The notes: generated by a model from the letters alone, not told the origin. DNA of 64,000 bases from Autumnicola lenta (GCF_031846515.1 NZ_JAVRHO010000007.1:115933-179932); one strand, 5' to 3'; counted from the first letter of the stretch, positions 54,563 through 63,648 are shown. Numbers and translations: made by a program.

Positions 54563-55381
54563 ATGAAGATTGACGCGCATCAGCATTTTTGGCATTTTGA
54601 TCCTGAAAAATATTCCTGGATTAGTGATGAGCATATTCGCAGGGATTTTTTACCGGCAGATTTAAAGCCGATGCTCAAAAATGTCAATTTTGAGGGTACT
54701 ATTCTGGTGCAGGCGCATCAATCTGAAGAGGAAACAGAGTTTTTACTGAATTTGTCAGCTGAAAACAATTTTATTAAGGCTGTTATAGGTTGGGTAGACC
54801 TGAATTCCGAAGAAATTGAAGCTTCTTTGGCCCGTTTTTCTGAAAATAAGCTGTTTAAGGGCGTAAGAAACACGGTTTATGATGAAAAAGGAGAATTTAT
54901 GACAGATCCTGCTTTTCAAAGCGGAGTATCAAAATTGGCAAATTTCGGCCTTATATATGAAATCCTTGTTTTCCCTTATCAGTTAACCGGAGCCATAGCT
55001 TTAGCTGAAAAATTTCCTGATCAGAAATTTGTTTTGAATCATCTCGCAAAACCCGATTTTTCAAAAGCACCGTCAGAGCAATGGAAACAGGATATTCAGC
55101 AGTTGGCAGCAAATAAGAACGTGTTCTGTAAAATCTCGGGATTACTCAGTGAAGCCGGAAAAGATTGGAATTCTTCAGATTTTTCTCCTTTTCTTGATGT
55201 GGTGGTTAAATCCTTCGGAACTGAAAGGCTGATGTTTGGCTCTGACTGGCCGGTTTCCTTAAGCGGTGGAAGTTACAACGAGAGCGTAAAGATCGTAGAA
55301 GATTATTTCTCAGCCTATTCAGAAGAAGATCTGAAAAAGGTCATGGGCGGTACAGCATGTGAATTTTATAATATTTCCTAA
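54563..55381 (+). CDS. amidohydrolase family 2, L-fuconolactonase-like
   Basis: A 272-residue TIM-barrel hydrolase of COG3618. The metal site starts with KIDAHQHFWHFDPEKYSWI; the family also shows VQAHQSEEETEFLL, VIGWVDL, FKGVRN, FVLNHLAKPD, CKISGL and the C-terminal Asp in MFGSDWPVS. Relatives open sugar lactones such as L-fucono- or L-rhamnono-lactone. No sugar dehydrogenase or transporter is adjacent, so the substrate is unproven. The ATG at 54563 gives the conserved start and follows the previous gene by 4 bases, suggesting an operon. Confidence 0.88.
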   Translation: MKIDAHQHFWHFDPEKYSWISDEHIRRDFLPADLKPMLKNVNFEGTILVQAHQSEEETEFLLNLSAENNFIKAVIGWVDLNSEEIEASLARFSENKLFKGVRNTVYDEKGEFMTDPAFQSGVSKLANFGLIYEILVFPYQLTGAIALAEKFPDQKFVLNHLAKPDFSKAPSEQWKQDIQQLAANKNVFCKISGLLSEAGKDWNSSDFSPFLDVVVKSFGTERLMFGSDWPVSLSGGSYNESVKIVEDYFSAYSEEDLKKVMGGTACEFYNIS

Positions 55382-55480
55382 GTGGATCCTGCTGGATAAT
55401 TTATCTTATAGGTTATTGGAAGCTTTTGGTGGGATCATATGGGTGACAGTAGGCAATACGAGTTCAAGATTTAAATTGCA

Positions 55481-55489
55481 TATATTTGT
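55481..55489 (+). promoter_or_regulatory. -7 box of the ImmA/IrrE-DUF4411 pair
   Basis: TATATTTGT lies only 3 bases before the GTG at 55493, so the transcript would be leaderless or start at the GTG at 55505. Confidence 0.45.
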
Positions 55490-55492
55490 ATC

Positions 55493-56632
55493 GTGGTAAA
55501 TAGAGTGGAAAATATAAATTCTAAGTTAATTGAGTGGGCAATAACCAGAGCTGGTTATGAACTACATGATTTTTTTGTAAAATTTCCGAGAGTACGAGAA
55601 TGGATAGATGGTACTAAAAATCCGACTATTAAACAATTAGAAGATTTCACTCATAAAGTTCACGTTCCATTTGGATATCTTTTTTTAAATGAACCACCAG
55701 AAGAAGAATTAGAAATTCCTTTTTTTAGAACTGGAAATCAAGAAGAACAAAATGTTTCTTTAAATACATATCATACTGTCCAAATGTTACAGGATAGACA
55801 AGCCTGGTTAAAGGAATATTTGGATGAAAACGGATTTCAAGATTTAAATTTTGTTGGTAAATTTAAAGTTAATGAGAGCTATAATGATATTGTAGATGAC
55901 ATAAGAAATCAGCTGGGGCTAGAAGAAAATTGGGCAAGTAGACATCAAAATTGGCAGGATACTCTAAATTATATTACTTCCAAGATAGAAGAAATCGGAG
56001 TTATAGTAACTTTTAATGGAGTGGTAGGAAATAATACTAAAAGAAAAATTAGTGTAGATGAATGTAGAGGATTTGTTTTAGTTGATAAAAAAGCTCCGTT
56101 TCTATTTATAAACTCTGGAGATGCTAAAGCAGCTCAAATGTTTACTTTAATACACGAATTAGCACATATTTGGCTGGGAGAAAGTGCTGGTTTTGACAAC
56201 AATTTCATGTTACCTGCTAATGACCCTATTGAAATTTTATGTGATAAAGTTGCTGCCGAATTTTTAGTACCAAAGAGTTATTTCATTGATCAATGGAAGA
56301 AAATTCAGGATTTTAAAATTTTAAGCCGACATTTTAAGGTTAGTCCAATCGTTATTGCTAGGCGAGCATTGGATCTAAATTTAATTTCCAAAGATTCCTT
56401 TTTTAGTTTTTACAATAGTTACATAAGTGAATTTAAGGCTAAAAAAGAGCAACAAAGTTCCGGTGGAGATTTCTATGCAACTTCTAAGAAAAGGGTTAGT
56501 CCGAGATTTGCTAATTATGTTAACAAAGCGGTAAAAGAGAATTATCTCCTTTACAGAGATGCTTACAAATTGACGAATTTAAAGGGTAATACCTATGATA
56601 AATTTATGAATGAACATCTTTATCAGGTATGA
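55493..56632 (+). CDS. HTH-ImmA/IrrE metallopeptidase of a toxin-antitoxin-like pair
   Basis: A 379-residue protein: a divergent N-terminal helix-turn-helix (about residues 8-60) and an ImmA/IrrE zinc-peptidase domain with LIHELAHIWLG (H221, E222, H225) and a likely third ligand in CDKVAAEFLVP. A segment typical of COG2856 proteins links them (PPEEELEIPFFRTGNQ). Such proteins cleave or regulate repressors and often pair with toxins. The start is GTG at 55493 or at 55505, close to the -7 box. The stop overlaps the DUF4411 start in an ATGA. The region is clearly more AT-rich than its neighbours, suggesting transfer. Confidence 0.85.
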   Translation: MVNRVENINSKLIEWAITRAGYELHDFFVKFPRVREWIDGTKNPTIKQLEDFTHKVHVPFGYLFLNEPPEEELEIPFFRTGNQEEQNVSLNTYHTVQMLQDRQAWLKEYLDENGFQDLNFVGKFKVNESYNDIVDDIRNQLGLEENWASRHQNWQDTLNYITSKIEEIGVIVTFNGVVGNNTKRKISVDECRGFVLVDKKAPFLFINSGDAKAAQMFTLIHELAHIWLGESAGFDNNFMLPANDPIEILCDKVAAEFLVPKSYFIDQWKKIQDFKILSRHFKVSPIVIARRALDLNLISKDSFFSFYNSYISEFKAKKEQQSSGGDFYATSKKRVSPRFANYVNKAVKENYLLYRDAYKLTNLKGNTYDKFMNEHLYQV

Positions 56633-57132
56633 AGAAATATTTACTCGATTCGAACTTCTTCATACAAGCCCATAGATCCATTTATCCCCTTGACATAGTA
56701 CCAAGTTTTTGGAATAAGACTGAAGATTTAGCTTCAAGAGGAATAATTATTAGTTTAGATAAAGTAAGGGCAGAAATTTATGATAATAGTTCCCACGAAG
56801 ATGATTTGAAAGATTGGTGTACCGCCAAATTAAATGATAATTTCTTTAAAAGCTCAGAACATGTTTTGTCAAATTATATAAAAATAGTTCAATGGGTTAA
56901 TTCAATGAGTAATCATTTTAATGAACGTGCTATACAAGAATTTTTAGAAACTGACTTAGCAGATCCCTGGCTCGTCGCGTATGCTATGGAGAATGATTTA
57001 AAAATTGTTACTTATGAAGTCAGCCAACCAGATCGTAAAAATAGGGTTAAAATTCCGGAAGTCTGTAATCAGTTTGGTGTCGAATATGTTGACACCATAA
57101 AAATGATGCGAGAATTACGAGAAAGTTTTTAG
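56629..57132 (+). CDS. DUF4411 PIN-like protein
   Basis: A 167-residue protein with a PIN-like pattern: YLLDSNFFIQAHRSIYPLD with D7, SLDKVRAEIYD, and the later acidic ligands in ETDLADPWLVAYAMEN, then VTYE. It belongs to the DUF4411 family, thought to be PIN-type ribonucleases. It overlaps the upstream ImmA/IrrE gene by 4 bases (ATGA) and is therefore co-translated with it, most simply as the toxin of a two-gene module. Activity is inferred. Confidence 0.83.
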   Translation: MKKYLLDSNFFIQAHRSIYPLDIVPSFWNKTEDLASRGIIISLDKVRAEIYDNSSHEDDLKDWCTAKLNDNFFKSSEHVLSNYIKIVQWVNSMSNHFNERAIQEFLETDLADPWLVAYAMENDLKIVTYEVSQPDRKNRVKIPEVCNQFGVEYVDTIKMMRELRESF

Positions 57133-57314
57133 TCTCACACTGCCGGCAATCTCGCTTCATTGCTAATAACGAACATTGGCGAAAAAGTGTAATTTAGAAA
57201 ATCAATTAACAATAGGTTAAGCCGACAAATCTGCATCCAAAACTCCGCACAACTTGTCGTCATACTAGTCCGCTATACCACTAACAAACCAAGAAAATCA
57301 ATTTCTGAATAACT
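57133..57314. other. flank of the ImmA/DUF4411 island with a large inverted repeat
   Basis: No gene is seen. CGACAA at 57223 and TTGTCG at 57254 form an inverted repeat with a 25-base loop. This recalls the structured ends of mobile cassettes, but I cannot show a recombination site. Confidence 0.25.
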
Positions 57315-57518
57315 ATGAAATTATTAAACTATCTAAAATATTTATTTATAGTAGTAAGTGTTACAGTTTTTGCTTTATATGTCCTGGATAATGACTATAT
57401 AACAAAACCCATTCTTGTTATCGGTTATATTCTTATTTTCCTTGTGCCTATAATAAACAAGTACAACAAGCAGCGGACTTCTCAGTCACCCAGAGGGAAA
57501 AAGGAAAGGAAGAAGTGA
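57315..57518 (+). CDS. small membrane protein
   Basis: A 67-residue frame encoding two hydrophobic helices (about residues 6-24 and 30-47) and a basic tail (KQRTSQSPRGKKERKK). I do not recognise it. It follows the ImmA/DUF4411 pair and could belong to the same island. It has no clear promoter; the reality of the gene rests on the sensible membrane topology. Confidence 0.4.
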   Translation: MKLLNYLKYLFIVVSVTVFALYVLDNDYITKPILVIGYILIFLVPIINKYNKQRTSQSPRGKKERKK

Positions 57519-57681
57519 CTTTTTCGAGATCTGTAAAAAATTGCTTTTAAGCTTACTACCGCTCACCGGATTTTCAATGAAAGCTAACTTTCCTCGTCAA
57601 GATATATCTTTTAATGCACCATTAAACATCCTATTCATATATTAGCACTAAAACAGAAAGTTTAAATCAAAATAAATATAG

Positions 57682-58116
57682 ATGGAAGTTTTTCAGAAAG
57701 AAATAAAATTATCTGCAAAAGGAAGAGGATTTCACCTGGTGACAGAGGAGATCTTATCAGGATTTCCGGAGATTTCCAATATTGAAAGCGGGATGTTCCA
57801 GGCCTTTATCAAGCACACTTCCGCAGGTTTGACTATAAACGAAAACGCCGATCCTACGGTGCGGGACGATTTCGAAAGCCATATTAATAAGATGGTTCCT
57901 GAAAATCAGCCGTACTACAGGCACACTTTGGAGGGATCTGATGATATGCCGGCGCATATAAAAGCTTCGTTGATGGGAACTTCAGTTCAGATACCCATAA
58001 CTAATGGAAAACTGAATTTAGGGACCTGGCAGGGAATTTATTTGTGCGAGCATAGAAACCATGGTGGGACGAGAAAACTTGTTCTTACCGCCTTCGGCGT
58101 AAGTCGTAATCGGTAA
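57682..58116 (+). CDS. YjbQ family protein (UPF0047)
   Basis: A 144-residue protein matching YjbQ along its length: FIKHTSAGLTINENADPTVR, DDMPAHIKASLMGTSV, and NLGTWQGIYLCEHRNHGGTR. The family has a conserved histidine/aspartate site and weak thiamin phosphate synthase activity in E. coli, but its true role is unclear. It stands 20 bases before the antiporter gene and may be co-transcribed with it. Confidence 0.92.
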   Translation: MEVFQKEIKLSAKGRGFHLVTEEILSGFPEISNIESGMFQAFIKHTSAGLTINENADPTVRDDFESHINKMVPENQPYYRHTLEGSDDMPAHIKASLMGTSVQIPITNGKLNLGTWQGIYLCEHRNHGGTRKLVLTAFGVSRNR

Positions 58117-58136
58117 ATTAATACAGTAAAAAAATA

Positions 58137-60185
58137 ATGACTGTAGCCTTACTGGATATTTCTCTGCCACTGGAGAATCCGGTGCTAAAATTCCTGGTTA
58201 TCCTTCTTATTATTTTGTTCACGCCAATCCTGCTGAACAAAATAAAGATTCCAAACCTGCTGGGCCTTATCCTGGCGGGAGCAGTTATTGGCCCTAACGG
58301 ACTTAACCTGATGGAACGCGATAGCGGAATTATTCTTTCGGGAACTGCAGGGCTGCTCTATATTATGTTCCTCGCCGGGCTGGAAATAGATCTCGCCGAC
58401 TTTAAGAAGAACACTAAAAAGAGTTTCGTATTTGGGATGTTTACCTTTAGTATTCCAATGATAATGGGAATTTTTACCGGCCTTTATATTTTCCAGTTTT
58501 CGGTATTAACTTCAGTGCTTCTCGCGAGTATGTTTGCTTCACATACTTTGATTGCTTATCCGCTAGTAAGTAAACTGGGCGTGGCCAGGAACCGCGCTGT
58601 GAATATCACTGTAGGAGGAACAATGATTACCGATATTCTTGCCCTCCTGGTGCTAGCGGTAATTGTTGGGATGACCAAAGGGGAAGTGAACACTGCGTTC
58701 TGGTTGAAACTGACTGTTTCAGTTCTGACTTTTGGTGCGATTGTAATGTTTGTCTTTCCCGTTATAGCACGTTGGTTCTTTAAAAAATATGATGATAACG
58801 TCACCCAGTATATTTTCGTCCTGGCGCTAGTTTTTTTTGGAGCAATTTTAGCTGAAATTGCCGGAATTGAAGCGATTATTGGTGCATTTCTATCCGGATT
58901 AGCCTTAAACCGACTCATTCCCCGCACTTCACCATTGATGAACAGGGTGGAATTTGTCGGGAATGCGATCTTTATTCCATTCTTCCTTATCGGAATCGGG
59001 ATGCTTATAGATTTCAGGGTGTTCTTCCAGGGATGGGAGGCGATTTGGATAGCCGCGGTTATGACCATCGTGGCAACTTTGGCAAAATTCCTTGCGGCAT
59101 GGCTTACGCAGAAAACCTACAGTTTCTCTATTGATGAACGCCGGCTGATTTTCGGACTCAGTAATGCCCAGGCAGCTGCAACGCTGGCAGCCGTAATCAT
59201 TGGCTATAATATAATTTTAGGTGAATCAGAAACCGGGGAGCCTGTACGACTGTTAAATGAAAATGTTCTTAACGGAACGATTCTAATGATCCTGGTGACT
59301 TGTACAGTGGCATCTTTTGTAGCACAAAAAGGAGCCCGGAATTTAGCCTTATCAGAAGTAGGATTATCAACAGGAGCAACAGCAGGGGAGAGGGGTAATT
59401 CCGAAAAAATTCTTATTCCGGTTAGTAATACCGAGACCCTGGATGAACTCATTCATCTTGGGCTATCCATAAAATCTGAAAAGAAGAGCAAGGGACTTTA
59501 TGCTCTCACGATTATCGATAATAATTCTTTAAATCCCGAAGCTGAAAAAAAGGCGAGAGAAGTTTTGCATCGTGCGGCGGTTACAGCATCGGCAACAGAT
59601 AATCATCTGCAGGAGCTTCTTAGGTACGACCTGAATATTGTAAACGGAATTGCAGGTGCGGTTAAGGAAAACGGAATAACCGATCTTATTATTGGTCTTC
59701 ATGTAAAAGAGGGAATTTCCGATTCCTTTCTTGGTGAACTCACTGAAGGGGTTTTAGCGAGATGTAATACCACAACTCTAATCTATAAACCTGCACAGCC
59801 ATTAGCGACGATAAAGAAACATATTATCGTTGTTCCGGAAAATGCAGAAAAGGAGATCGGATTTCCGTTCTGGATAAATAAAATCTGGAACATTGCTGAA
59901 AATTCTGGTGCGGAACTGGTTTTCTATGCAACTACAGAGACTTTAAAGCTGATTAAAAATATTCAGGTTTCACATGCTGTGGAATGTTCTTTTCGGGAGT
60001 TTATTGATTGGTCCCGATTTGAAGATATATCCAAAGACGTTGGAAAGAACGATAACTTAATAATTGTGCTAAGCCGAAGAAACAAGATTTCATATCAGCA
60101 GAAAATGGTAGAAACTTCTTCTTATCTTAACAACCAGTTTAAAAATAACAGTTTTATCCTTATCTACCCGATGCAGGAGGTTTAG
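58137..60185 (+). CDS. CPA2-family cation:proton antiporter
   Basis: A 682-residue membrane transporter. The first ~390 residues hold about 12 membrane helices of the Na+/H+ exchanger fold, with early text NKIKIPNLLGLILAGAVIGPNG, in two parts, and GLLYIMFLAGLEIDL. The unwound-helix region is GGTMITDILALLVLAVIVG, followed by GIEAIIGAFLSGLALNRLIP. The C-terminal ~280 residues are soluble and resemble two universal-stress-protein domains (EKILIPVSNTETLDELIHLG). It probably exchanges Na+ or K+ for protons; the ion cannot be read from sequence. Confidence 0.92.
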   Translation: MTVALLDISLPLENPVLKFLVILLIILFTPILLNKIKIPNLLGLILAGAVIGPNGLNLMERDSGIILSGTAGLLYIMFLAGLEIDLADFKKNTKKSFVFGMFTFSIPMIMGIFTGLYIFQFSVLTSVLLASMFASHTLIAYPLVSKLGVARNRAVNITVGGTMITDILALLVLAVIVGMTKGEVNTAFWLKLTVSVLTFGAIVMFVFPVIARWFFKKYDDNVTQYIFVLALVFFGAILAEIAGIEAIIGAFLSGLALNRLIPRTSPLMNRVEFVGNAIFIPFFLIGIGMLIDFRVFFQGWEAIWIAAVMTIVATLAKFLAAWLTQKTYSFSIDERRLIFGLSNAQAAATLAAVIIGYNIILGESETGEPVRLLNENVLNGTILMILVTCTVASFVAQKGARNLALSEVGLSTGATAGERGNSEKILIPVSNTETLDELIHLGLSIKSEKKSKGLYALTIIDNNSLNPEAEKKAREVLHRAAVTASATDNHLQELLRYDLNIVNGIAGAVKENGITDLIIGLHVKEGISDSFLGELTEGVLARCNTTTLIYKPAQPLATIKKHIIVVPENAEKEIGFPFWINKIWNIAENSGAELVFYATTETLKLIKNIQVSHAVECSFREFIDWSRFEDISKDVGKNDNLIIVLSRRNKISYQQKMVETSSYLNNQFKNNSFILIYPMQEV

Positions 60186-60254
60186 GAAAGCAGTAGTTAG
60201 CAGGAAATTTATATTTAGTGAATCTTACTTTCGCTATTCACTAGTAAGAAATAA

Positions 60255-60284
60255 AAAATCCGGCTCTTTGCAGAACCGGATTTT
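60255..60284. terminator. bidirectional terminator between the antiporter and rplT
   Basis: AAAATCCGG and CCGGATTTT form a 9-bp stem, with a smaller inner helix; it serves both converging transcripts. Confidence 0.85.
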
Positions 60285-60314
60285 AGATATAAGAGAGTAT
60301 AATCTGTTATTTAA

Positions 60315-60659
60315 TTACTTTACTTTGTCAACGATTGCTTTAAACGCTTCCGGGTGGTTCATTGCCAAATCGGCCAAAACCTTACGGTTTAGATCGATTC
60401 CGCTGGCTTTTACTTTCCCCATGAATTGTGAATAAGACAATCCTTGCTGACGGGCAGCAGCGTTAATACGCATAATCCATAATGAACGGAAATTACGCTT
60501 CTTGGTTTTACGGTCTCTGTATGCATAAAGCATCGCTTTATCTACCGCATTTTTTGCTACTGTCCAAACGTTTTTACGACGTCCGAAGTAACCTTTTGCT
60601 TGCTTAAGAACCTTTTTTCTTCTGGCTCTCTTTGCAACTGAATTTACTGATCTTGGCAT
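60315..60659 (-). CDS. rplT: 50S ribosomal protein L20
   Basis: A 114-residue ribosomal protein that binds 23S rRNA early in 50S assembly. The start MPRSVNSVAKRARRKKVLKQ and the motifs AKGYFGRRKNVW and WIMRINAAARQQGLSYSQFM are canonical. It is the last gene of infC-rpmI-rplT. The usual L20-based feedback on the operon would need a leader structure, and none was proven here. Confidence 0.97.
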   Translation of the reverse strand: MPRSVNSVAKRARRKKVLKQAKGYFGRRKNVWTVAKNAVDKAMLYAYRDRKTKKRNFRSLWIMRINAAARQQGLSYSQFMGKVKASGIDLNRKVLADLAMNHPEAFKAIVDKVK

Positions 60660-60684
60660 ATTTTAATTGTTTTTGTAGCAGGCG

Positions 60685-60744
60685 GCCGGTAACCGGCACT
60701 TTTAACTTAAACTTCAAACTGTCGCACTGAGCCCAGTCGAAGTG
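60685..60744. repeat. palindrome and dispersed flavobacterial repeat between rplT and rpmI
   Basis: GCCGGTAACCGGC (60685-60697) is a perfect 13-base palindrome. At 60721-60744 the minus strand reads CACTTCGACTGGGCTCAGTG then CGAC, a string I recall as a very frequent intergenic repeat in Bacteroidota genomes. Both lie inside a ribosomal-protein operon. Confidence 0.55.
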
Positions 60745-60794
60745 TTGCCCAACTCCAGGGTTTTTAAATTGTTTAAACCGTTAAGAGCTTCAGT

Positions 60795-60992
60795 TTACTT
60801 TAAACGTAATTGAAGTTTAACATTATCCTTATCTGCATCATGTACCAAGGTACTGTGAGTAAGGGCAAGCTTACGTTTTTTAGACTTCTTTGTTAGAATG
60901 TGGCTTTTAAACGCGTGCTTTCTTTTAATTTTACCGGTACCTGTAAGCTTAAAACGCTTTTTGGCACTGGATTTTGTTTTCATCTTAGGCAT
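60795..60992 (-). CDS. rpmI: 50S ribosomal protein L35
   Basis: A 65-residue basic ribosomal protein: [20 protein letters not shown] followed by [17 protein letters not shown], the standard L35 text. It lies between infC and rplT, the conserved order. Confidence 0.97.
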
Positions 60993-61054
60993 GCTGTCCT
61001 TCTTTTATAATTAAACTCTCTTAATCTTTTTCAAATAGAAATTTCTTCTTTCAT

Positions 61055-61102
61055 CTCTCCTTTGGAGAGGTCGGAATTTCTTTTTTGAAATTCCGGGTGA
61101 GG
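61055..61102. repeat. REP-like double hairpin between infC and rpmI
   Basis: CTCTCC, TTT, GGAGAG (61055-61069) is followed by a second hairpin GGAATTTC, TTTTTT, GAAATTCC (61073-61094) and a GGGTGAGG arm. The layout is the same as the GC-rich elements at 47116-47231, with an extra inserted stem. Confidence 0.65.
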
Positions 61103-61105
61103 AAA

Positions 61106-61663
61106 TTATTTCGTCTTTCTTGGAGACAGAAACATAGTCATACGTTTACCCTCAAGCTTTGGCATTTGTTCAACTTTCCCAAGCTCTTCAAGGTCTGTGG
61201 CCAATCTCAATAACAGGATTTCACCTTTATCTTTAAAAACAATAGACCGACCTTTAAAGAATACAAAAGCCTTTAATTTCGCACCATCCTTCAGGAATTT
61301 TTCAGCATTACGCTTTTTAAATTCGTAATCATGGTCGTCGGTATTAGGCCCGAATCGAATTTCTTTGACTACAACTTTAGTGGCCTTTGCTTTCATGACC
61401 TTTTCTCGTTTCTTCTGTTCATAAAGAAACTTCTTGTAGTCCATCGCTTTTACAACCGGCGGTTCAGCATTTGGTGATATCTCTACCAAATCCACACCTA
61501 ATTCTTCAGCGATTGCTAAGGCTTCCTTAATAGGGTAAACGTCCATTTCCACATTATCGCCAACAAGCCTCACTTTTTCAGCGCGGATTTTATCGTTGAT
61601 TCTGTGTTCGTCTTCCTTTCTCCTTGTACTGGGCCTTTTCGATTTTTTTCTTCGTATTGCTAT
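61106..61663 (-). CDS. infC: translation initiation factor IF-3, apparent ATA start
   Basis: IF-3 keeps ribosomal subunits apart and proofreads start codons. From the GTG at 61573 only MRLVGDNVEMDVYPIKEALA onward is read, which would cut off the conserved EDEHRINDKIRAEKVRLVG. The frame is open upstream, with IAIRRKKSKRPSTRRKEDEH coded back to ATA at 61663, and contains no ATG, GTG or TTG before the thrS stop. A non-standard start (ATA, perhaps the second ATA at 61657) is therefore likely, matching the AUU start and self-regulation known in E. coli infC. The resulting length is about 185 residues. It lies 17 bases after thrS. Confidence 0.9.
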   Translation of the reverse strand: MAIRRKKSKRPSTRRKEDEHRINDKIRAEKVRLVGDNVEMDVYPIKEALAIAEELGVDLVEISPNAEPPVVKAMDYKKFLYEQKKREKVMKAKATKVVVKEIRFGPNTDDHDYEFKKRNAEKFLKDGAKLKAFVFFKGRSIVFKDKGEILLLRLATDLEELGKVEQMPKLEGKRMTMFLSPRKTK

Positions 61664-61680
61664 GGCTAATCTATTTTTGG

Positions 61681-63627
61681 TTAAACTTCAAACGTCTTAA
61701 GCGTTTTTCTTATTTCATTATTTACAATTTCAGCAAAAGCTTCTACTGGCATTGTGCCAATGTCGCCTTCCCCGTGTTTACGTACAGAAACCGTACCATC
61801 ATTCGCCTCCTGTTCTCCTACGATCAGCATATATGGATATTTCCCAACTTCAGCTTCACGAATCTTCTTCCCGATGGTTTCATTTCGGTTATCCTTACGG
61901 GCGCGAATTTCGTGATTTTCCAGCAAAGTTAAAACTTTTTGGGAGTATTTTTCATATTTCTCACTGAGTGAGAGTATAATAGCCTGTTCCGGCATTAACC
62001 ATAGCGGGAAGTTCCCCCCGGTGTGTTCCAGCAGAATAGCAACAAAACGCTCCATACTTCCAAAAGGTGCTCTGTGTATCATGACAGGGCGGTGACTTTC
62101 GTTGTCACTTCCCTTATATGTCAGGTCAAATCGTTCCGGTAAATTATAATCTACCTGAATGGTGCCAAGTTGCCAGTTCCTGCCAAGCGCATCTTTCACC
62201 ATAAAATCCAGCTTTGGACCGTAAAATGCAGCTTCTCCCGTTTCTACTACATAATTTAAGCCTTTTTCTTTCGCGGCTGTAATAATAGCGTTTTCAGCTT
62301 TATCCCAAACATCATCACTTCCAATATACTTCTCCTTGTTTTCAGGATCTCTTAAAGAAACCTGAGCAGTGAAATTTTCAAATCCTAAAGAATCGAATAC
62401 ATATAAGGTAAGGTCTATTACTTTTTTAAATTCATCATCTAACTGATCTGGAGTACAGAATATATGTGCATCATCCTGGGTAAATCCTCGTACCCGGGTG
62501 AGTCCGTGTAACTCCCCGCTCTGCTCATAGCGGTAAACCGTACCAAATTCCGCAAAACGCTTTGGTAAATCCCGGTAACTCCAGGAAGTGGCGTTATAAA
62601 TTTCGCAGTGGTGAGGACAGTTCATCGGTTTCAGCAAAAATTCCTCTCCCTCATTCGGAGTTTTTATTGGCTGAAAACTGTCTTCCCCGTATTTTGCATA
62701 ATGCCCGGAAGTTACATATAGCTCCTTTTGACCAATATGCGGACTCACAACCATCTCGTATCCCGCAGTTTTCTGTGCTTTTTTCAGGAAATTTTCAAGA
62801 CGTTCACGCAAAGCAGCACCTTTTGGTAGCCATAAAGGTAATCCCTGTCCTACTTTTTGCGAAAAAGTGAAAAGCTCCAGCTCCCGTCCTAATTTACGGT
62901 GATCCCGCTTTTTAGCTTCTTCCAGAAGTTCCAAATACTCTTTTAACTCCTTTTGTTTTGGGAAAGAAGTACCGTAAACCCTGGTAAGTTGAGGTTTCTT
63001 TTCATCGCCACGCCAGTATGCACCGGCAACACTCATCAGTTTTACCGCCTTAATGATTCCGGTATTCGGAATATGTCCGCCGCGGCATAAGTCAGTAAAA
63101 GTATAATGATCACAAAATGTAATCGTTCCGTCTTCAAGATTTTCAATCAATTCAACTTTAAACGGATTATCCTGTTTCTTATAATAATCAAGAGCATCTG
63201 CCTTGGAAACTTCCCGCATCTTAAAATCGTGCTTTCCGCGGGCAATCTCTAACATTTTGTTTTCAATTTTTCCGAAGTCATTTTCAGAAAGCTTATGCTC
63301 CCCAAAATCCACATCATAATAAAAGCCATTTTCGATGGCCGGCCCGATTGTAAGTTTAGAACCTGGATAAAGTTCCTCGATAGCCTGCGCCATCACGTGA
63401 GAAGTCGAGTGCCAGAAGGCCTTTTTTCCTTCATCGTCATTCCATGTATATAAGGTAAGGGCGCCGTCTGTAGTCAAAGGCGTAGACGATTCCACAATTT
63501 TGTCGTTAAATTTCGCCGAAATCACGTTTCTGGCCAATCCCGTACTAATACTGTTCGCGACATCCATTGGAGTAGCGCCTTTTTCAAATTCTTTGATACT
63601 GCCGTCTGGCAAAGTTACCTTAATCAT
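61681..63627 (-). CDS. thrS: threonyl-tRNA synthetase
   Basis: A 648-residue class II synthetase: an N-terminal TGS domain (residues 1-60, IKVTLPDGSIKEFEKGATPM), the editing domain (WHSTSHVMAQAIEELYP with zinc-like histidines), the catalytic core (MVSPHIGQKELYVTSGHYAK, LLKPMNCPHHCEIYNAT with the zinc cysteine, RVRGFTQDDAHIFCTP, MIHRAPFGSMERFVAILLEH) and an anticodon-binding C-terminus. It leads the thrS-infC-rpmI-rplT cluster. Its minus-strand -7 box TATCTTTGC is at 63649-63657, with a TTG 20 bases upstream. Confidence 0.97.
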   Translation of the reverse strand: MIKVTLPDGSIKEFEKGATPMDVANSISTGLARNVISAKFNDKIVESSTPLTTDGALTLYTWNDDEGKKAFWHSTSHVMAQAIEELYPGSKLTIGPAIENGFYYDVDFGEHKLSENDFGKIENKMLEIARGKHDFKMREVSKADALDYYKKQDNPFKVELIENLEDGTITFCDHYTFTDLCRGGHIPNTGIIKAVKLMSVAGAYWRGDEKKPQLTRVYGTSFPKQKELKEYLELLEEAKKRDHRKLGRELELFTFSQKVGQGLPLWLPKGAALRERLENFLKKAQKTAGYEMVVSPHIGQKELYVTSGHYAKYGEDSFQPIKTPNEGEEFLLKPMNCPHHCEIYNATSWSYRDLPKRFAEFGTVYRYEQSGELHGLTRVRGFTQDDAHIFCTPDQLDDEFKKVIDLTLYVFDSLGFENFTAQVSLRDPENKEKYIGSDDVWDKAENAIITAAKEKGLNYVVETGEAAFYGPKLDFMVKDALGRNWQLGTIQVDYNLPERFDLTYKGSDNESHRPVMIHRAPFGSMERFVAILLEHTGGNFPLWLMPEQAIILSLSEKYEKYSQKVLTLLENHEIRARKDNRNETIGKKIREAEVGKYPYMLIVGEQEANDGTVSVRKHGEGDIGTMPVEAFAEIVNNEIRKTLKTFEV

Positions 63628-63648
63628 GTCTCATTTTTAATTAGAAGA

